DNA of 64,000 nucleotides from a gamma proteobacterium symbiont of Ctena orbiculata. Lineage in GTDB: Bacteria; Pseudomonadota; Gammaproteobacteria; Chromatiales; Chromatiaceae. The position numbers and the translations under genes were made by a program. The stretch is taken from the NCBI GenBank assembly GCA_003094535.1, contig NATV01000105.1, positions 1 through 64,000 of the forward strand. Direction: 5' to 3'. Position 1 is the stretch's first letter; each line of letters opens with the position of its first letter. This document shows, piece by piece, positions 19,988 to 28,997 of the stretch. The notes beneath the pieces are model-generated. The model ran no database searches. It was not told the DNA's origin and saw nothing but the letters and a program-made list of their open reading frames with translations.

Positions 19988-20960
19988 GACTGCGATCTTC
20001 ATCAATACCCACCAACTGCGAGGCCTGTGCCACCAACGCTCTGGCTGCTTGCATATCTTTAGCGTGCGGATTGGTTGATTCCATCGGCCAGCCACCTTTG
20101 CGGCATTCTTTGTCGCGGTACAAAACACTGTGCTGGCTGAAGTATGCCCCTGAATGCTTGGGGGCATCGTCTGACAACAGGCAGTGAAGCGATGTTTGCG
20201 CCGATTCCCAATTGCTATTTGTCATCGAGCGAGTCAATGGTTTAGCGACCGCCATTAATGATCGCATCAGAAAGTTTCCGCCGCTGCCAAAGTTTGAACG
20301 TGCCCAACCCGGATGAACGGATGCGGTCGTCACGCCCGTTCCCTTGAATCGGTCAGCCAGCTCCAGAGCATACAAATTTGTAGCAACCTTGGCTTCGGCA
20401 TAGGCGGCAAAATTGTTGAACTTTCGGTTCTTGAAATTCAGGTCATCCAGGTGCACATGCGGTCTGTTTTTAGGGCTTCCGGCATGAACAACTGAGGAAG
20501 TGATGGCCACCCTGGATGGTGCGCTTTTAATTAGGGTATCCTGTAACAATTCGGTCATCAGAAAATGCCCAAAGAAGCTCGCCGCCATGGTGATTTCAAA
20601 ACCGTCTTTGCTGTACTGTGGCGAGTTTTTCATAGACACCATTCCGGCATTACACATTAAACCGTTGAGTTGGCTGTGCTTGGCCTTGAAGCCAGAGACG
20701 AAATCGCGAACCGATTGAAGATCCGCCAGATCACACTTGAGCACATCGTGACTTCCTTGCAAACCGTCAAATGTTTTCGCAGCGTCATATCCGGCGTCCG
20801 GCCTGCGACAAGCCATGACCACGTGCCCGCCCTGTTTGACCAATTGTCACGCAGTCTCTAAACCCACGCCGGAATTCGCGCCAGTGACGATATAAACGTT
20901 GCCGCTCAAATCTTTGGATAGTGTGGTTTCATCACACCAGATAACATGCTTATGACTCAT
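19971..20960 (-). pseudogene. Short-chain dehydrogenase interrupted by one in-frame TGA (codon 38)
   Basis: Reads MSHKHVIWCDETTLSKDLSGNVYIVTGANSGVGLETA*QLVKQGGHVVMACRR...; frame otherwise intact. Confidence 0.85.
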
Positions 20961-21020
20961 AAATAACTTCCTCAGTGGTCTGTCTTATGCAAACAAAGAA
21001 AGCCAGTGCCTCATTTACCC

Positions 21021-21857
21021 CTATGATCTCAACTTCCGTCCGACTTGTTCTTCCAGCATGGGTTGGATGATGGTACGAACATCGTATTGCTGGTCACCCT
21101 CGTAACGTGGCGCATAGGTCTCGTAAGCTCTAGTCAATTGGGCATGCTTTTTATTGATGCGCTCGATGTTATAGGCGTGGGATACGATAAAGAATTCACC
21201 AGCCTTGATTTGTTTCATTGCAATATCAATAAACTGGTCGGTGGGCATACCATGTTGCATCGCTTCTTCAGGTCCCAGTTCCGAAACCACAAAGCCAGGA
21301 CATACAAGGCCGACCTCGATAAAGTCTGGCAGCTCTTCGTATAAAGACTGGGTAATCGCCAGGACGCTGTGTTTGGTCGCCACATATGCGCCATTGAAAG
21401 GGGTGCCGTGGAAAAGAGAGTTTTCCGATCCGATATTGTAAATGGCTGCCGGTGTTCCCTGTTCAACAAATCGTTTGCCAAATACTTTAGAGCCATAAAC
21501 CACGCCATAAAAATTCACTGCAAATATCTGCTGAATATGCTCAATAGGCATATCCAGAAATGGGGCATGCGGCACCATAATGCCCGCATTGTTGATAATG
21601 ACATCGACATGTCCGTGGGCTTCCCAGGAAAAATCAGCCAGTGCTTCAATATCTTCCTGTCTGGTTACATCACACACGGAATATCTGGCCTCTATACCTG
21701 AGCCAGTCAGATAAGACACCGCCTCTTGCAGTCGGTTTTCATTACGTCCGGCAATAATAATTTTCGCTCCTTCCTTGCCAAATGCCCTGGCGAAACCAAA
21801 ACCAATCCCGGTTGCGCCGCCGGTGATTACAACCACTTTGTCTTTGAAATTATTCAT
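21021..21857 (-). CDS. Short-chain dehydrogenase/reductase
   Basis: KVVVITGGATGIGFGFARAF; NNAG; catalytic YVATK. Confidence 0.93.
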   Translation of the reverse strand: MNNFKDKVVVITGGATGIGFGFARAFGKEGAKIIIAGRNENRLQEAVSYLTGSGIEARYSVCDVTRQEDIEALADFSWEAHGHVDVIINNAGIMVPHAPFLDMPIEHIQQIFAVNFYGVVYGSKVFGKRFVEQGTPAAIYNIGSENSLFHGTPFNGAYVATKHSVLAITQSLYEELPDFIEVGLVCPGFVVSELGPEEAMQHGMPTDQFIDIAMKQIKAGEFFIVSHAYNIERINKKHAQLTRAYETYAPRYEGDQQYDVRTIIQPMLEEQVGRKLRS

Positions 21858-21932
21858 CTATCTATACTCGTTTCATGTGTGCAGGAATTTCAGTAATTAC
21901 GAGGATATTGTGCAGGTGGGGAGGGGGAGCAT

Positions 21933-21971
21933 CACTAGCGATGCATGCCTAAATCTATGCAATATGTGCCA
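21933..21971 (-). promoter_or_regulatory. 39-bp AraC-type operator candidate, copy B
   Basis: Plus strand CACTAGCGATGCATGCCTAAATCTATGCAATATGTGCCA; 76 bp before the SDR ATG. Confidence 0.7.
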
Positions 21972-22130
21972 TTCATCCACTGAATGGCCGGTATATGAAA
22001 CAAACACATATTCAAGTGCTGCGGACGCTGGTTCAGTGTACGGCCAGGGCTCGAAATAAATTGTCTTTAAACCGGTACCTTCCTTCCTTGCAAGGTGAGG
22101 ATGTCGTGTTGATCGGGTGTTTCACGTTGC

Positions 22131-23279
22131 TCAGAGTCCTGTTCGCCATGCTTTGCGTTTACCCCGCTCATACCCCACTTTAAATAATGCACGCATGTAG
22201 TTCTTGTCGAACATGTCTTCCAAAGGCTCATCGAATTCCACCGGCACATCGGTAACATGCATATTGAAACCATCGCGCTTGGCTAGGGTTTCAATATTGA
22301 TCAGATTACCCTTGGCCTGGTATTTGATCAGCGTACTGATAGCGCGATTTGATAGTCCACTGACGTCGAGTTCGACTTCACTGTAGTCAGGTGCGATCTT
22401 GGTATTGCGGATCAACCAGAAATTGCTCTCGGGTTGTGTCTTCAACAGACGTCTGAACCGGCTGATATCCAGATCGCGCGGGTAGACAAAGATCTGTTGG
22501 GTGACTCCGCCATCGACATGCACTTCCTGATGGAGTTGCCCGCGATACTGAACGTTGATTTTCACCGGTGGAAATACACCGGGTACTGATGCCGATGCCA
22601 GGATAATCTTGCGTATCAGTTCGACCTTGTTTGGATGATCACTCTCGGCTATACGGTTTATCTCCCATATCATTGGGCGCTGTGCATCCAGGTTGGTGGT
22701 TGCAACCTGTAAAATCCTGCCCTTTCGGCTCTCGCGGGCGATGGCTTCAACCAGCTCTTCATTGATCGCTTTCTTGATTGCTCGCCTCAGTGGTGCAGAG
22801 TCTGCGATAGATTCTCCTCCGAATAGTGCGGCCAAAGGTGTGAACAACAGGATATCTGCGGTGGAAGTTTCGGTATAGAACTCCTGAATGGTGTCATCGT
22901 ATTCCGGGCCAAGAAAGGCGAAAGGTGCTATAAGCGCACCGGTTGAAACCCCTGTGACCATTAAGAACTCGGGACGTGATCCAGACTCTGTCCAGCCCTT
23001 TAGGAAGCCTGCACCGTAGGCCCCATCTTCGGCACCACCAGACAGAGCGAGGATGTCGATGCGCTGGTTCAGTGATGGTATGGTGTCGAGTGCTCGCCTG
23101 AGACGTTCGGTGGAATCGTGAAGATAGGGTGCGGGTTTGTCGCCCCAATAACGAATGTTGTGATAACCATCCAGCGAGACCTGCTCATAGACCAACGGTG
23201 ATGGTGCCGGGTATTCCCGCGGCAGTGCAGCACAGCCAGAGAACAGGACAAGTATCAAAAATAAACAGCCTAAGCGCAT
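22131..23279 (-). CDS. Patatin-like phospholipase, lipoprotein
   Basis: Lipobox LFSGCAA; DILALSGGAEDGAYGAG; GVSTGAL; DGGV. Confidence 0.92.
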   Translation of the reverse strand: MRLGCLFLILVLFSGCAALPREYPAPSPLVYEQVSLDGYHNIRYWGDKPAPYLHDSTERLRRALDTIPSLNQRIDILALSGGAEDGAYGAGFLKGWTESGSRPEFLMVTGVSTGALIAPFAFLGPEYDDTIQEFYTETSTADILLFTPLAALFGGESIADSAPLRRAIKKAINEELVEAIARESRKGRILQVATTNLDAQRPMIWEINRIAESDHPNKVELIRKIILASASVPGVFPPVKINVQYRGQLHQEVHVDGGVTQQIFVYPRDLDISRFRRLLKTQPESNFWLIRNTKIAPDYSEVELDVSGLSNRAISTLIKYQAKGNLINIETLAKRDGFNMHVTDVPVEFDEPLEDMFDKNYMRALFKVGYERGKRKAWRTGL

Positions 23280-23366
23280 GACAATCTCAGGTCTTCCTCG
23301 TGTAGTGATACAGTTAGGGTACCATTATACTGCTAGCCGATAGTAATGTAGTCGGGCAATAGAAGA

Positions 23367-24365
23367 TCAGTGTACGGCCTGGGTTCGAAATGAATCGGGT
23401 GTAGTTCCGGTCCATGAATGGAAGGCACGGAAGAAAGAGTTGGGATCCTCGTAACCCAAAAGAAACGAAATCTGAATGTAGGGTAGTTCTGAATTGGTGA
23501 TGTAGTGTCGTGCAAGTTCCTCACGAACACTCATGAGAATTGCCTTGAAACTGGTACCTTCCTCGCCAAGACGACGCTGCAGTGTCCGCCGACTGACCAG
23601 AAGCCGGGAAGCCACATCGTCAGCCGTTGTCTGTCCACTGGGCAGCAATTCAAGTAGCGCACTTCGTACCCTTTCAGTCATGCCCTCATCGATAGAGACT
23701 TCAGACAGGCGTTTGCGTAGACCCTGCTCAAAAAACTCCCACATTTGCACGTTTTCAGTGAGAAAAGGCTTCCTGGCATCCTCGGCAGAAAAGGTGATTG
23801 ATATGTTGCCACCTAGTGTTGGTGCCACACCAAAATATTTTTTGAGTTTATCTCTGCAAGGCAATTTAATAGGCGAGGTTATCCTCAACGGAATCATATG
23901 TTCCTTTGAGGCCATTCGCGCCAGTTGAACGAAAAATCCAATTTCCATACTAATCAGGGAGGTCGGAAGATCGAGACCTTTTTCCAGGAACTCCAGTGTC
24001 ATGGATGTTGCGTGGTCGTTTATTTCAACATCCATTTTCATCGGGCCAATAAGTGGTTTGAATTTGCTCAGTCGTTGCAGGGCGGTATTGAGGTTAGGGC
24101 TGCAGTAGGCCGCAAAAATTGGGGGGTCAAACACATCGGTGTTGAGACTCTGGGAGATTTTCAATGGGAAAGCCGGATCATCAAAGGTCACTTCCAGTGC
24201 GTGCCACAGGCGAAAGTACTCCTGCGTACTGAGGCCGGCGCCCTTTCGTGTAAAAAGATCAACTGGCAACTCTGCTCGTTGTAACACCTCTGTCACACTG
24301 ACACCGAGATTATTCAGCAACACTTTCCAGCCCTGATTTACGGTAAACTGAATCTCATTTTTCAT
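23367..24365 (-). CDS. AraC family transcriptional regulator (arabinose-binding-like N-terminus)
   Basis: C-terminal double HTH: DDVASRLLVSRRTLQRRLGEEGTSFK...ISFLLGYEDPNSFFRAFHSWTGTTPDSFR. Confidence 0.95.
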   Translation of the reverse strand: MKNEIQFTVNQGWKVLLNNLGVSVTEVLQRAELPVDLFTRKGAGLSTQEYFRLWHALEVTFDDPAFPLKISQSLNTDVFDPPIFAAYCSPNLNTALQRLSKFKPLIGPMKMDVEINDHATSMTLEFLEKGLDLPTSLISMEIGFFVQLARMASKEHMIPLRITSPIKLPCRDKLKKYFGVAPTLGGNISITFSAEDARKPFLTENVQMWEFFEQGLRKRLSEVSIDEGMTERVRSALLELLPSGQTTADDVASRLLVSRRTLQRRLGEEGTSFKAILMSVREELARHYITNSELPYIQISFLLGYEDPNSFFRAFHSWTGTTPDSFRTQAVH

Positions 24366-24395
24366 TGAATCACACCATCGCCTGGGCGGAAGGGC

Positions 24396-25463
24396 TTAGC
24401 CCGTTTTCTTAACCAGACCATTGTCTATCATTTGTTGAAAAAAATCGTTCATCGACTCTGCCAGCGGACGATAGCGCATACCCAGTTCCCTAATACCCTT
24501 ACTGTTGTCACCTTTCCAGGGCACATCAATATTCCTGGTAATGACTTTGCGCGTCATGGTTTTGTCTACTATTGGACCGATAAGCCACATCAGCCATTTT
24601 GGTAGTGCTTTGCGCGGAATTGGATAGTCTTTGCCATATTTATCCAACAAGGTCTGGGACATGGCAAACAGGTCCGTGTTGTGACCGGAGATAATGTGTC
24701 GGCCTTGTGCTTCCGGTATGAACCCCGCTTTGTAATGGGCCTCGGCCAGATCACGCACATCCACGATGCCGAACCCCCATCTAGGAGCGCCGGCCTTCAA
24801 TGTGCCGTCTCCCATCTGCCTGATCATGCTAAACGTTTCCGATGTTCCGTGGGGGTTGATGCCCGGGCCGATCACCAGGCTTGGATTAATGACTACCAGA
24901 TCCCAGCGGGACTGCGCTTCGTTGATCTTCCAGGCTTCTTTCTCGGCAACCGTTTTTGAATACGAATAAGCACCGTGTTCCAGTGAAGAGCTGGTATTCC
25001 ACATCTCTTCTGTGAATACGTTATTAGGTGTTTCTTTCAGGTCAATATTGTCTCCGTAAATTGCGGCACAACTGCTGGTGAGCACAACACGTTTTACTGA
25101 AGGTGTTTGATTGGCAGTCTCAAGCACATTTCGAGTGCCCAGTCTGGCCGGATCGACCAGCTCCTTCTGTGGATCTTTAACATCAATCTTAAAGGGCGAG
25201 GCCGTGTGGAATACCAGTTCACATCCGGCCATTGCCTCCGCGTATGAGCCATCATTCAGCAGGTCGGCCTTGAAATACTTGATTTCTCCTGGAGTGACGG
25301 AAGCAATCTCGTTGAGATACTTCAGCTTTTCCGGGTTGTTGGGATCTCGCACCGGCGCATGCACCGTAAGCCCCTCTTCAAGCAATTTTTTTACCAGTAA
25401 TCCAGCGACGTAACCTGTTGCACCGGTTACCATTACTGGAGCAGATCGTTCAATCGTCGTCAT
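24396..25463 (-). CDS. NAD-dependent epimerase / dihydroflavonol-reductase-like protein
   Basis: VMVTGATGYVAGLLVKKLL; YSYSKTVAE catalytic motif; start at MTTIERSAP. Confidence 0.9.
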   Translation of the reverse strand: MTTIERSAPVMVTGATGYVAGLLVKKLLEEGLTVHAPVRDPNNPEKLKYLNEIASVTPGEIKYFKADLLNDGSYAEAMAGCELVFHTASPFKIDVKDPQKELVDPARLGTRNVLETANQTPSVKRVVLTSSCAAIYGDNIDLKETPNNVFTEEMWNTSSSLEHGAYSYSKTVAEKEAWKINEAQSRWDLVVINPSLVIGPGINPHGTSETFSMIRQMGDGTLKAGAPRWGFGIVDVRDLAEAHYKAGFIPEAQGRHIISGHNTDLFAMSQTLLDKYGKDYPIPRKALPKWLMWLIGPIVDKTMTRKVITRNIDVPWKGDNSKGIRELGMRYRPLAESMNDFFQQMIDNGLVKKTG

Positions 25464-25528
25464 CGTATGCCCCTTTGTCTTTTTCATCGTTTGATGAAAC
25501 AAATATTAGGGTGTATATAGCCTTATGG

Positions 25529-25567
25529 CACTAGCGAAGTGTGCCTAATTCTATACATAGTGCGCCA
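25529..25567 (-). promoter_or_regulatory. 39-bp AraC-type operator candidate, copy A
   Basis: Plus strand CACTAGCGAAGTGTGCCTAATTCTATACATAGTGCGCCA; 66 bp before the epimerase ATG. Confidence 0.7.
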
Positions 25568-25876
25568 ATGTAAAACAATTAAAGGTGTCTGAGAAATGCG
25601 CAAAAAAGTGGCAGTACACATACTACAAAGTTCTATAACCCGCTGAGTAAGAAGGAAAAATAAGATAGGGGGAAGGCTTCTGGCCATACCTTTTCTGGCT
25701 CTGTGTTCTGGTGGATTACCTACTCTGAACTATGTCTGCTTTGGGGAAGTTGAACTTGCTGCCATATAAGAGAGAAAGCCGGCCGCTAGTGGCCGTTACC
25801 GGCAATTACTGCATTTAAAAGTATTACGTTGTTTACAGACTTAAGATGACAACTTCATCAATGTCAGCAATGGTCC

Positions 25877-26539
25877 CTACGACGACGCTTTCAATATCAC
25901 AATCAACTCAGTAGGCCCATGCACCCCATACGCCAGCGTCTGCTGGATATCGGCGGATTTCGAGGGCCCGGACACCAGCAGCGCATTGGTCGGCATCTGT
26001 CGTGCCCACTGCTCAGCCTCTACAACTTCGGCAAAGGTGTTGTAGAGCTTTTCACCATCCACGATCACGAAATGGACAGGCGGCACCAGGGACCAGGTCC
26101 GTGGTTCGAATGCATCGGGCCAGAGAACCAGGCTGCCGGTCTCCGCTATGGCGGCCCTGGCCGAGGTGACGGCCGCGTCGGTTTGAAAAAAGATCTCTTC
26201 CTTCCACTCGTCCACCGGGCGCTCGTCACAAACAAGTTCGGGCAGCAGGGTATCACCCCAGGCAGCTTCGATCGCTTCTGCCAACGGGCCCTGTTTTGCA
26301 TACAGCAGGTTGTTGATCTGTTTTTCGGCAACCAGGGTTTTCAAACAGTCTGTCCAGTTTTCTGGCTCGACCACATGGACCTCGGCGCGCACTGATTCGA
26401 GCATCGATTTGAACTGGGCGATGCGCGCCTCCATCGGCCATGAGGGCGTCTCTATGGCGACGCGCTGGCTTGGGGTGTCGAAGCCCGGTTGTCTATTGCG
26501 TAACCGCTGCAGGATTGCGTCTCGGGCCTTATCGGTCAT
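25877..26539 (-). CDS. lutC: Lactate utilization protein C (LutC/YkgG family)
   Basis: LUD-type domain, third gene of a lutABC arrangement. Confidence 0.88.
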   Translation of the reverse strand: MTDKARDAILQRLRNRQPGFDTPSQRVAIETPSWPMEARIAQFKSMLESVRAEVHVVEPENWTDCLKTLVAEKQINNLLYAKQGPLAEAIEAAWGDTLLPELVCDERPVDEWKEEIFFQTDAAVTSARAAIAETGSLVLWPDAFEPRTWSLVPPVHFVIVDGEKLYNTFAEVVEAEQWARQMPTNALLVSGPSKSADIQQTLAYGVHGPTELIVILKASS

Positions 26540-27947
26540 TGAAGCCCTCCTCGCGCGCCCGTCGATGCAGGTTCTTGGCCGCGATGCGGGGAGGCTTTCT
26601 CACCCGGGTCCAGGGGCCAAGTCCGAGGGGCAGGATTTTGCGCAGGCGGGTGGCCAGGGTCAGCGCCAGGCGATAGCGTACCGGACTGCGATGGAGCCAG
26701 CTCCAGGCCTTCCATATCGCGGCTTCCTTGCGTGTGCGGCCGCTTCCCTGTCCATGGGTGGCGCCGTCATGGTCGCTACGGATGCGCTCATAGCGCAGCC
26801 GATTGAGCAGTGTGGGTATGGGAATCCGCACCGGGCAAACCTCGGCGCAGGCGCCGCAGAGGGTGGAGGCGACAGGCAATTCGCCCAGGTTATCCAGCCC
26901 CGCCTTCTGCGGCTCGAGAATGGAGCCGATGGGACCGGGTATGGTGGTGCCGTAGGCGTGACCGCCGATGCGGGTATAGATCGGGCAGTGGTTCATGCAG
27001 GCGCCGCAGCGGATGCAGCGCAGGGTATTCACCAGCTCATTGTCTTCGTAGATGCGCGAGCGGCCATTGTCGAGGAGGACCAGGTGCACCTCTTTCGGCC
27101 CATCCTTCTCCCCCGTCCTGCGCGGCCCGCTGATCATGTTGAAGTAGGTGGTGATGTGCTGCCCGGTGGCGCTGCGGGTGAGCAGCTTCAGCAGGGGAGG
27201 GACGTGCGCCAGCTTTTCCACCACCTTTTCGATCCCGGTTACCGCGATATGCACCGGCGGCACGGTGGTGCACATGCGGCCGTTGCCCTCGTTCTCGACC
27301 AGACAGAGGGTGCCGCTTTCGGCAACCGCGAAGTTGACGCCGGAGAGCCCCGCGCTCGCGGCATAGAACTTTTTGCGCAGGATGCCGCGGGCGTTGCGGG
27401 TCAGGGTGTCGACGTCATCGCTGTAGGGGATGTCGGGAAACTTCTCCTTGAACAGCCTGGCGATATCCTGGCGGGTCTTGTGAATGGCGGGCGCAACAAT
27501 GTGTGAGGGAGGTTCGCCGGCAAGCTGCAGGATGTACTCGCCCAGGTCCGACTCCAGGCACTCGATACCCTGGGCCTCGAGAAAGCGGTTCAGATCCATC
27601 TCTTCGGAGACCATCGATTTGCCCTTGATCAACAGCTCCGCCTGGTGCTCCCGCATGATGCCCAGGACGATCCCGTTGGCCTCGTCGACGCTCTCCGCCC
27701 AGTGCACCCGGATGCCGTTCTGGGTGCAGCGCTGCTCCAACTGCAGCAGCAGCTGCGGCAGTTTGGACAGCGCGTTGGCGCGTATCTGTGCGCCGCGCAG
27801 ACGCAGGGCCTCCAATGCATCGGCATCCGGAAAGCATGCCTTGCGATTGGCCATCAGGCCATCCATGGCGGATCGCAGGCTCGCCTTCAGCTGTGGATTG
27901 CCCAGCGCCTGTTCGATCCGGGAATGGAAATCAACCCTCTGTTGCAT
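26529..27947 (-). CDS. lutB: Lactate utilization iron-sulfur protein B
   Basis: 4Fe-4S motifs CIRCGACMNHCPIY and CGACAEVCPVRIPI. Confidence 0.93.
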   Translation of the reverse strand: MQQRVDFHSRIEQALGNPQLKASLRSAMDGLMANRKACFPDADALEALRLRGAQIRANALSKLPQLLLQLEQRCTQNGIRVHWAESVDEANGIVLGIMREHQAELLIKGKSMVSEEMDLNRFLEAQGIECLESDLGEYILQLAGEPPSHIVAPAIHKTRQDIARLFKEKFPDIPYSDDVDTLTRNARGILRKKFYAASAGLSGVNFAVAESGTLCLVENEGNGRMCTTVPPVHIAVTGIEKVVEKLAHVPPLLKLLTRSATGQHITTYFNMISGPRRTGEKDGPKEVHLVLLDNGRSRIYEDNELVNTLRCIRCGACMNHCPIYTRIGGHAYGTTIPGPIGSILEPQKAGLDNLGELPVASTLCGACAEVCPVRIPIPTLLNRLRYERIRSDHDGATHGQGSGRTRKEAAIWKAWSWLHRSPVRYRLALTLATRLRKILPLGLGPWTRVRKPPRIAAKNLHRRAREEGFNDR

Positions 27948-28698
27948 GGGTACGCTCCCAGATGAAACTGGCGATATGACGGTGCTCGATGGCGGCGTCC
28001 CGGTAGTCGAGATGGCCGCCGATATTCATCAGGCAGCCGCAGTCGCCGCTGACCAGGAGGTCCGCGCCCGTATCTGCGATCGCGTTCGCTTTGTCACTTA
28101 CCATCTCGGCTGAAATTGCGGGTTGCTTGACCGCAAAGGTACCGCCGAATCCGCAGCACTCCTCTTTGCGCGCCTGCGTCATGAGTTCCACCTTGGATAG
28201 CTGTTTCAGCAGTGCCTCATGCTCGTCGGCGACCCCCATTTCGCGCCGCGCCGAACAGGATGTATGGAGGGCGACCTTGATCGGTTTACCTAGATCCTTC
28301 AGCTCGATCTTCAATACATGCACCAGGAACTCGGTGAGTTCATAGACCCGGGAGGAGAAGGCCTCGATACTCGCCTGGTCGGCGCGCTCCCTGAACATTT
28401 CCGGATAGTGATGACGCATCATGCCGGCGCAGGAGCCGGAGGGTACGACAATGGGGTAGTTATCAGTAAAACAGGCCAGCTGCCGCAGCGCCACCTCACG
28501 GGCCTCGTCGCGGTAGCCGCTGTTCCAGGCCGGTTGGCCGCAACAGGTCTGGTCCTGGGGAAAGATCACTTCAACACCCTCCCGGCGGATCAGCTGCATG
28601 CCTGCAAGTCCGGCTTCTGGATAGAGCAGATCCACCAGACAGGTGGCGAAGAAATAGGCCTTCTTGGGCTTGGCCGGGTATCGCTTTTGCTCTGCCAT
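27931..28698 (-). CDS. lutA: Lactate utilization protein A (CCG-domain Fe-S oxidoreductase)
   Basis: CCG motifs TCCGQPAWNSG and ECCGFGGTFAV. Confidence 0.92.
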   Translation of the reverse strand: MAEQKRYPAKPKKAYFFATCLVDLLYPEAGLAGMQLIRREGVEVIFPQDQTCCGQPAWNSGYRDEAREVALRQLACFTDNYPIVVPSGSCAGMMRHHYPEMFRERADQASIEAFSSRVYELTEFLVHVLKIELKDLGKPIKVALHTSCSARREMGVADEHEALLKQLSKVELMTQARKEECCGFGGTFAVKQPAISAEMVSDKANAIADTGADLLVSGDCGCLMNIGGHLDYRDAAIEHRHIASFIWERTHATEG

Positions 28699-28997
28699 CT
28701 CATCTCCCAGGGTAGGCCCATCTCAAGCGAACTGCGGCTGTCGTGAAAATAAGCCTTGGATATGCTCTGAACCTCTTTATAGTTAAACCCGGATTACAAA
28801 TAAAGCCCACAGTTTATCCGTCTACGGGCCGAAATGGCATTGAGCGATCGCCACCGCCCAGCAATAGCCGCTTAATTTTGTTAACATGTCTTCAGCATAA
28901 ACATACAAACAGACTCGCCTGGCAATCCCATACTGAAAAGAAAACCATGAACAGGATGTTGGCCAGGTCAAGCGACAACAATTGAATCTAATACGTT

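Noticed and set aside
20847-20849. UGA in the SDR as selenocysteine
   Set aside because: Position is normally Arg/Lys, not Cys or Sec, and no SECIS-like hairpin was evident.
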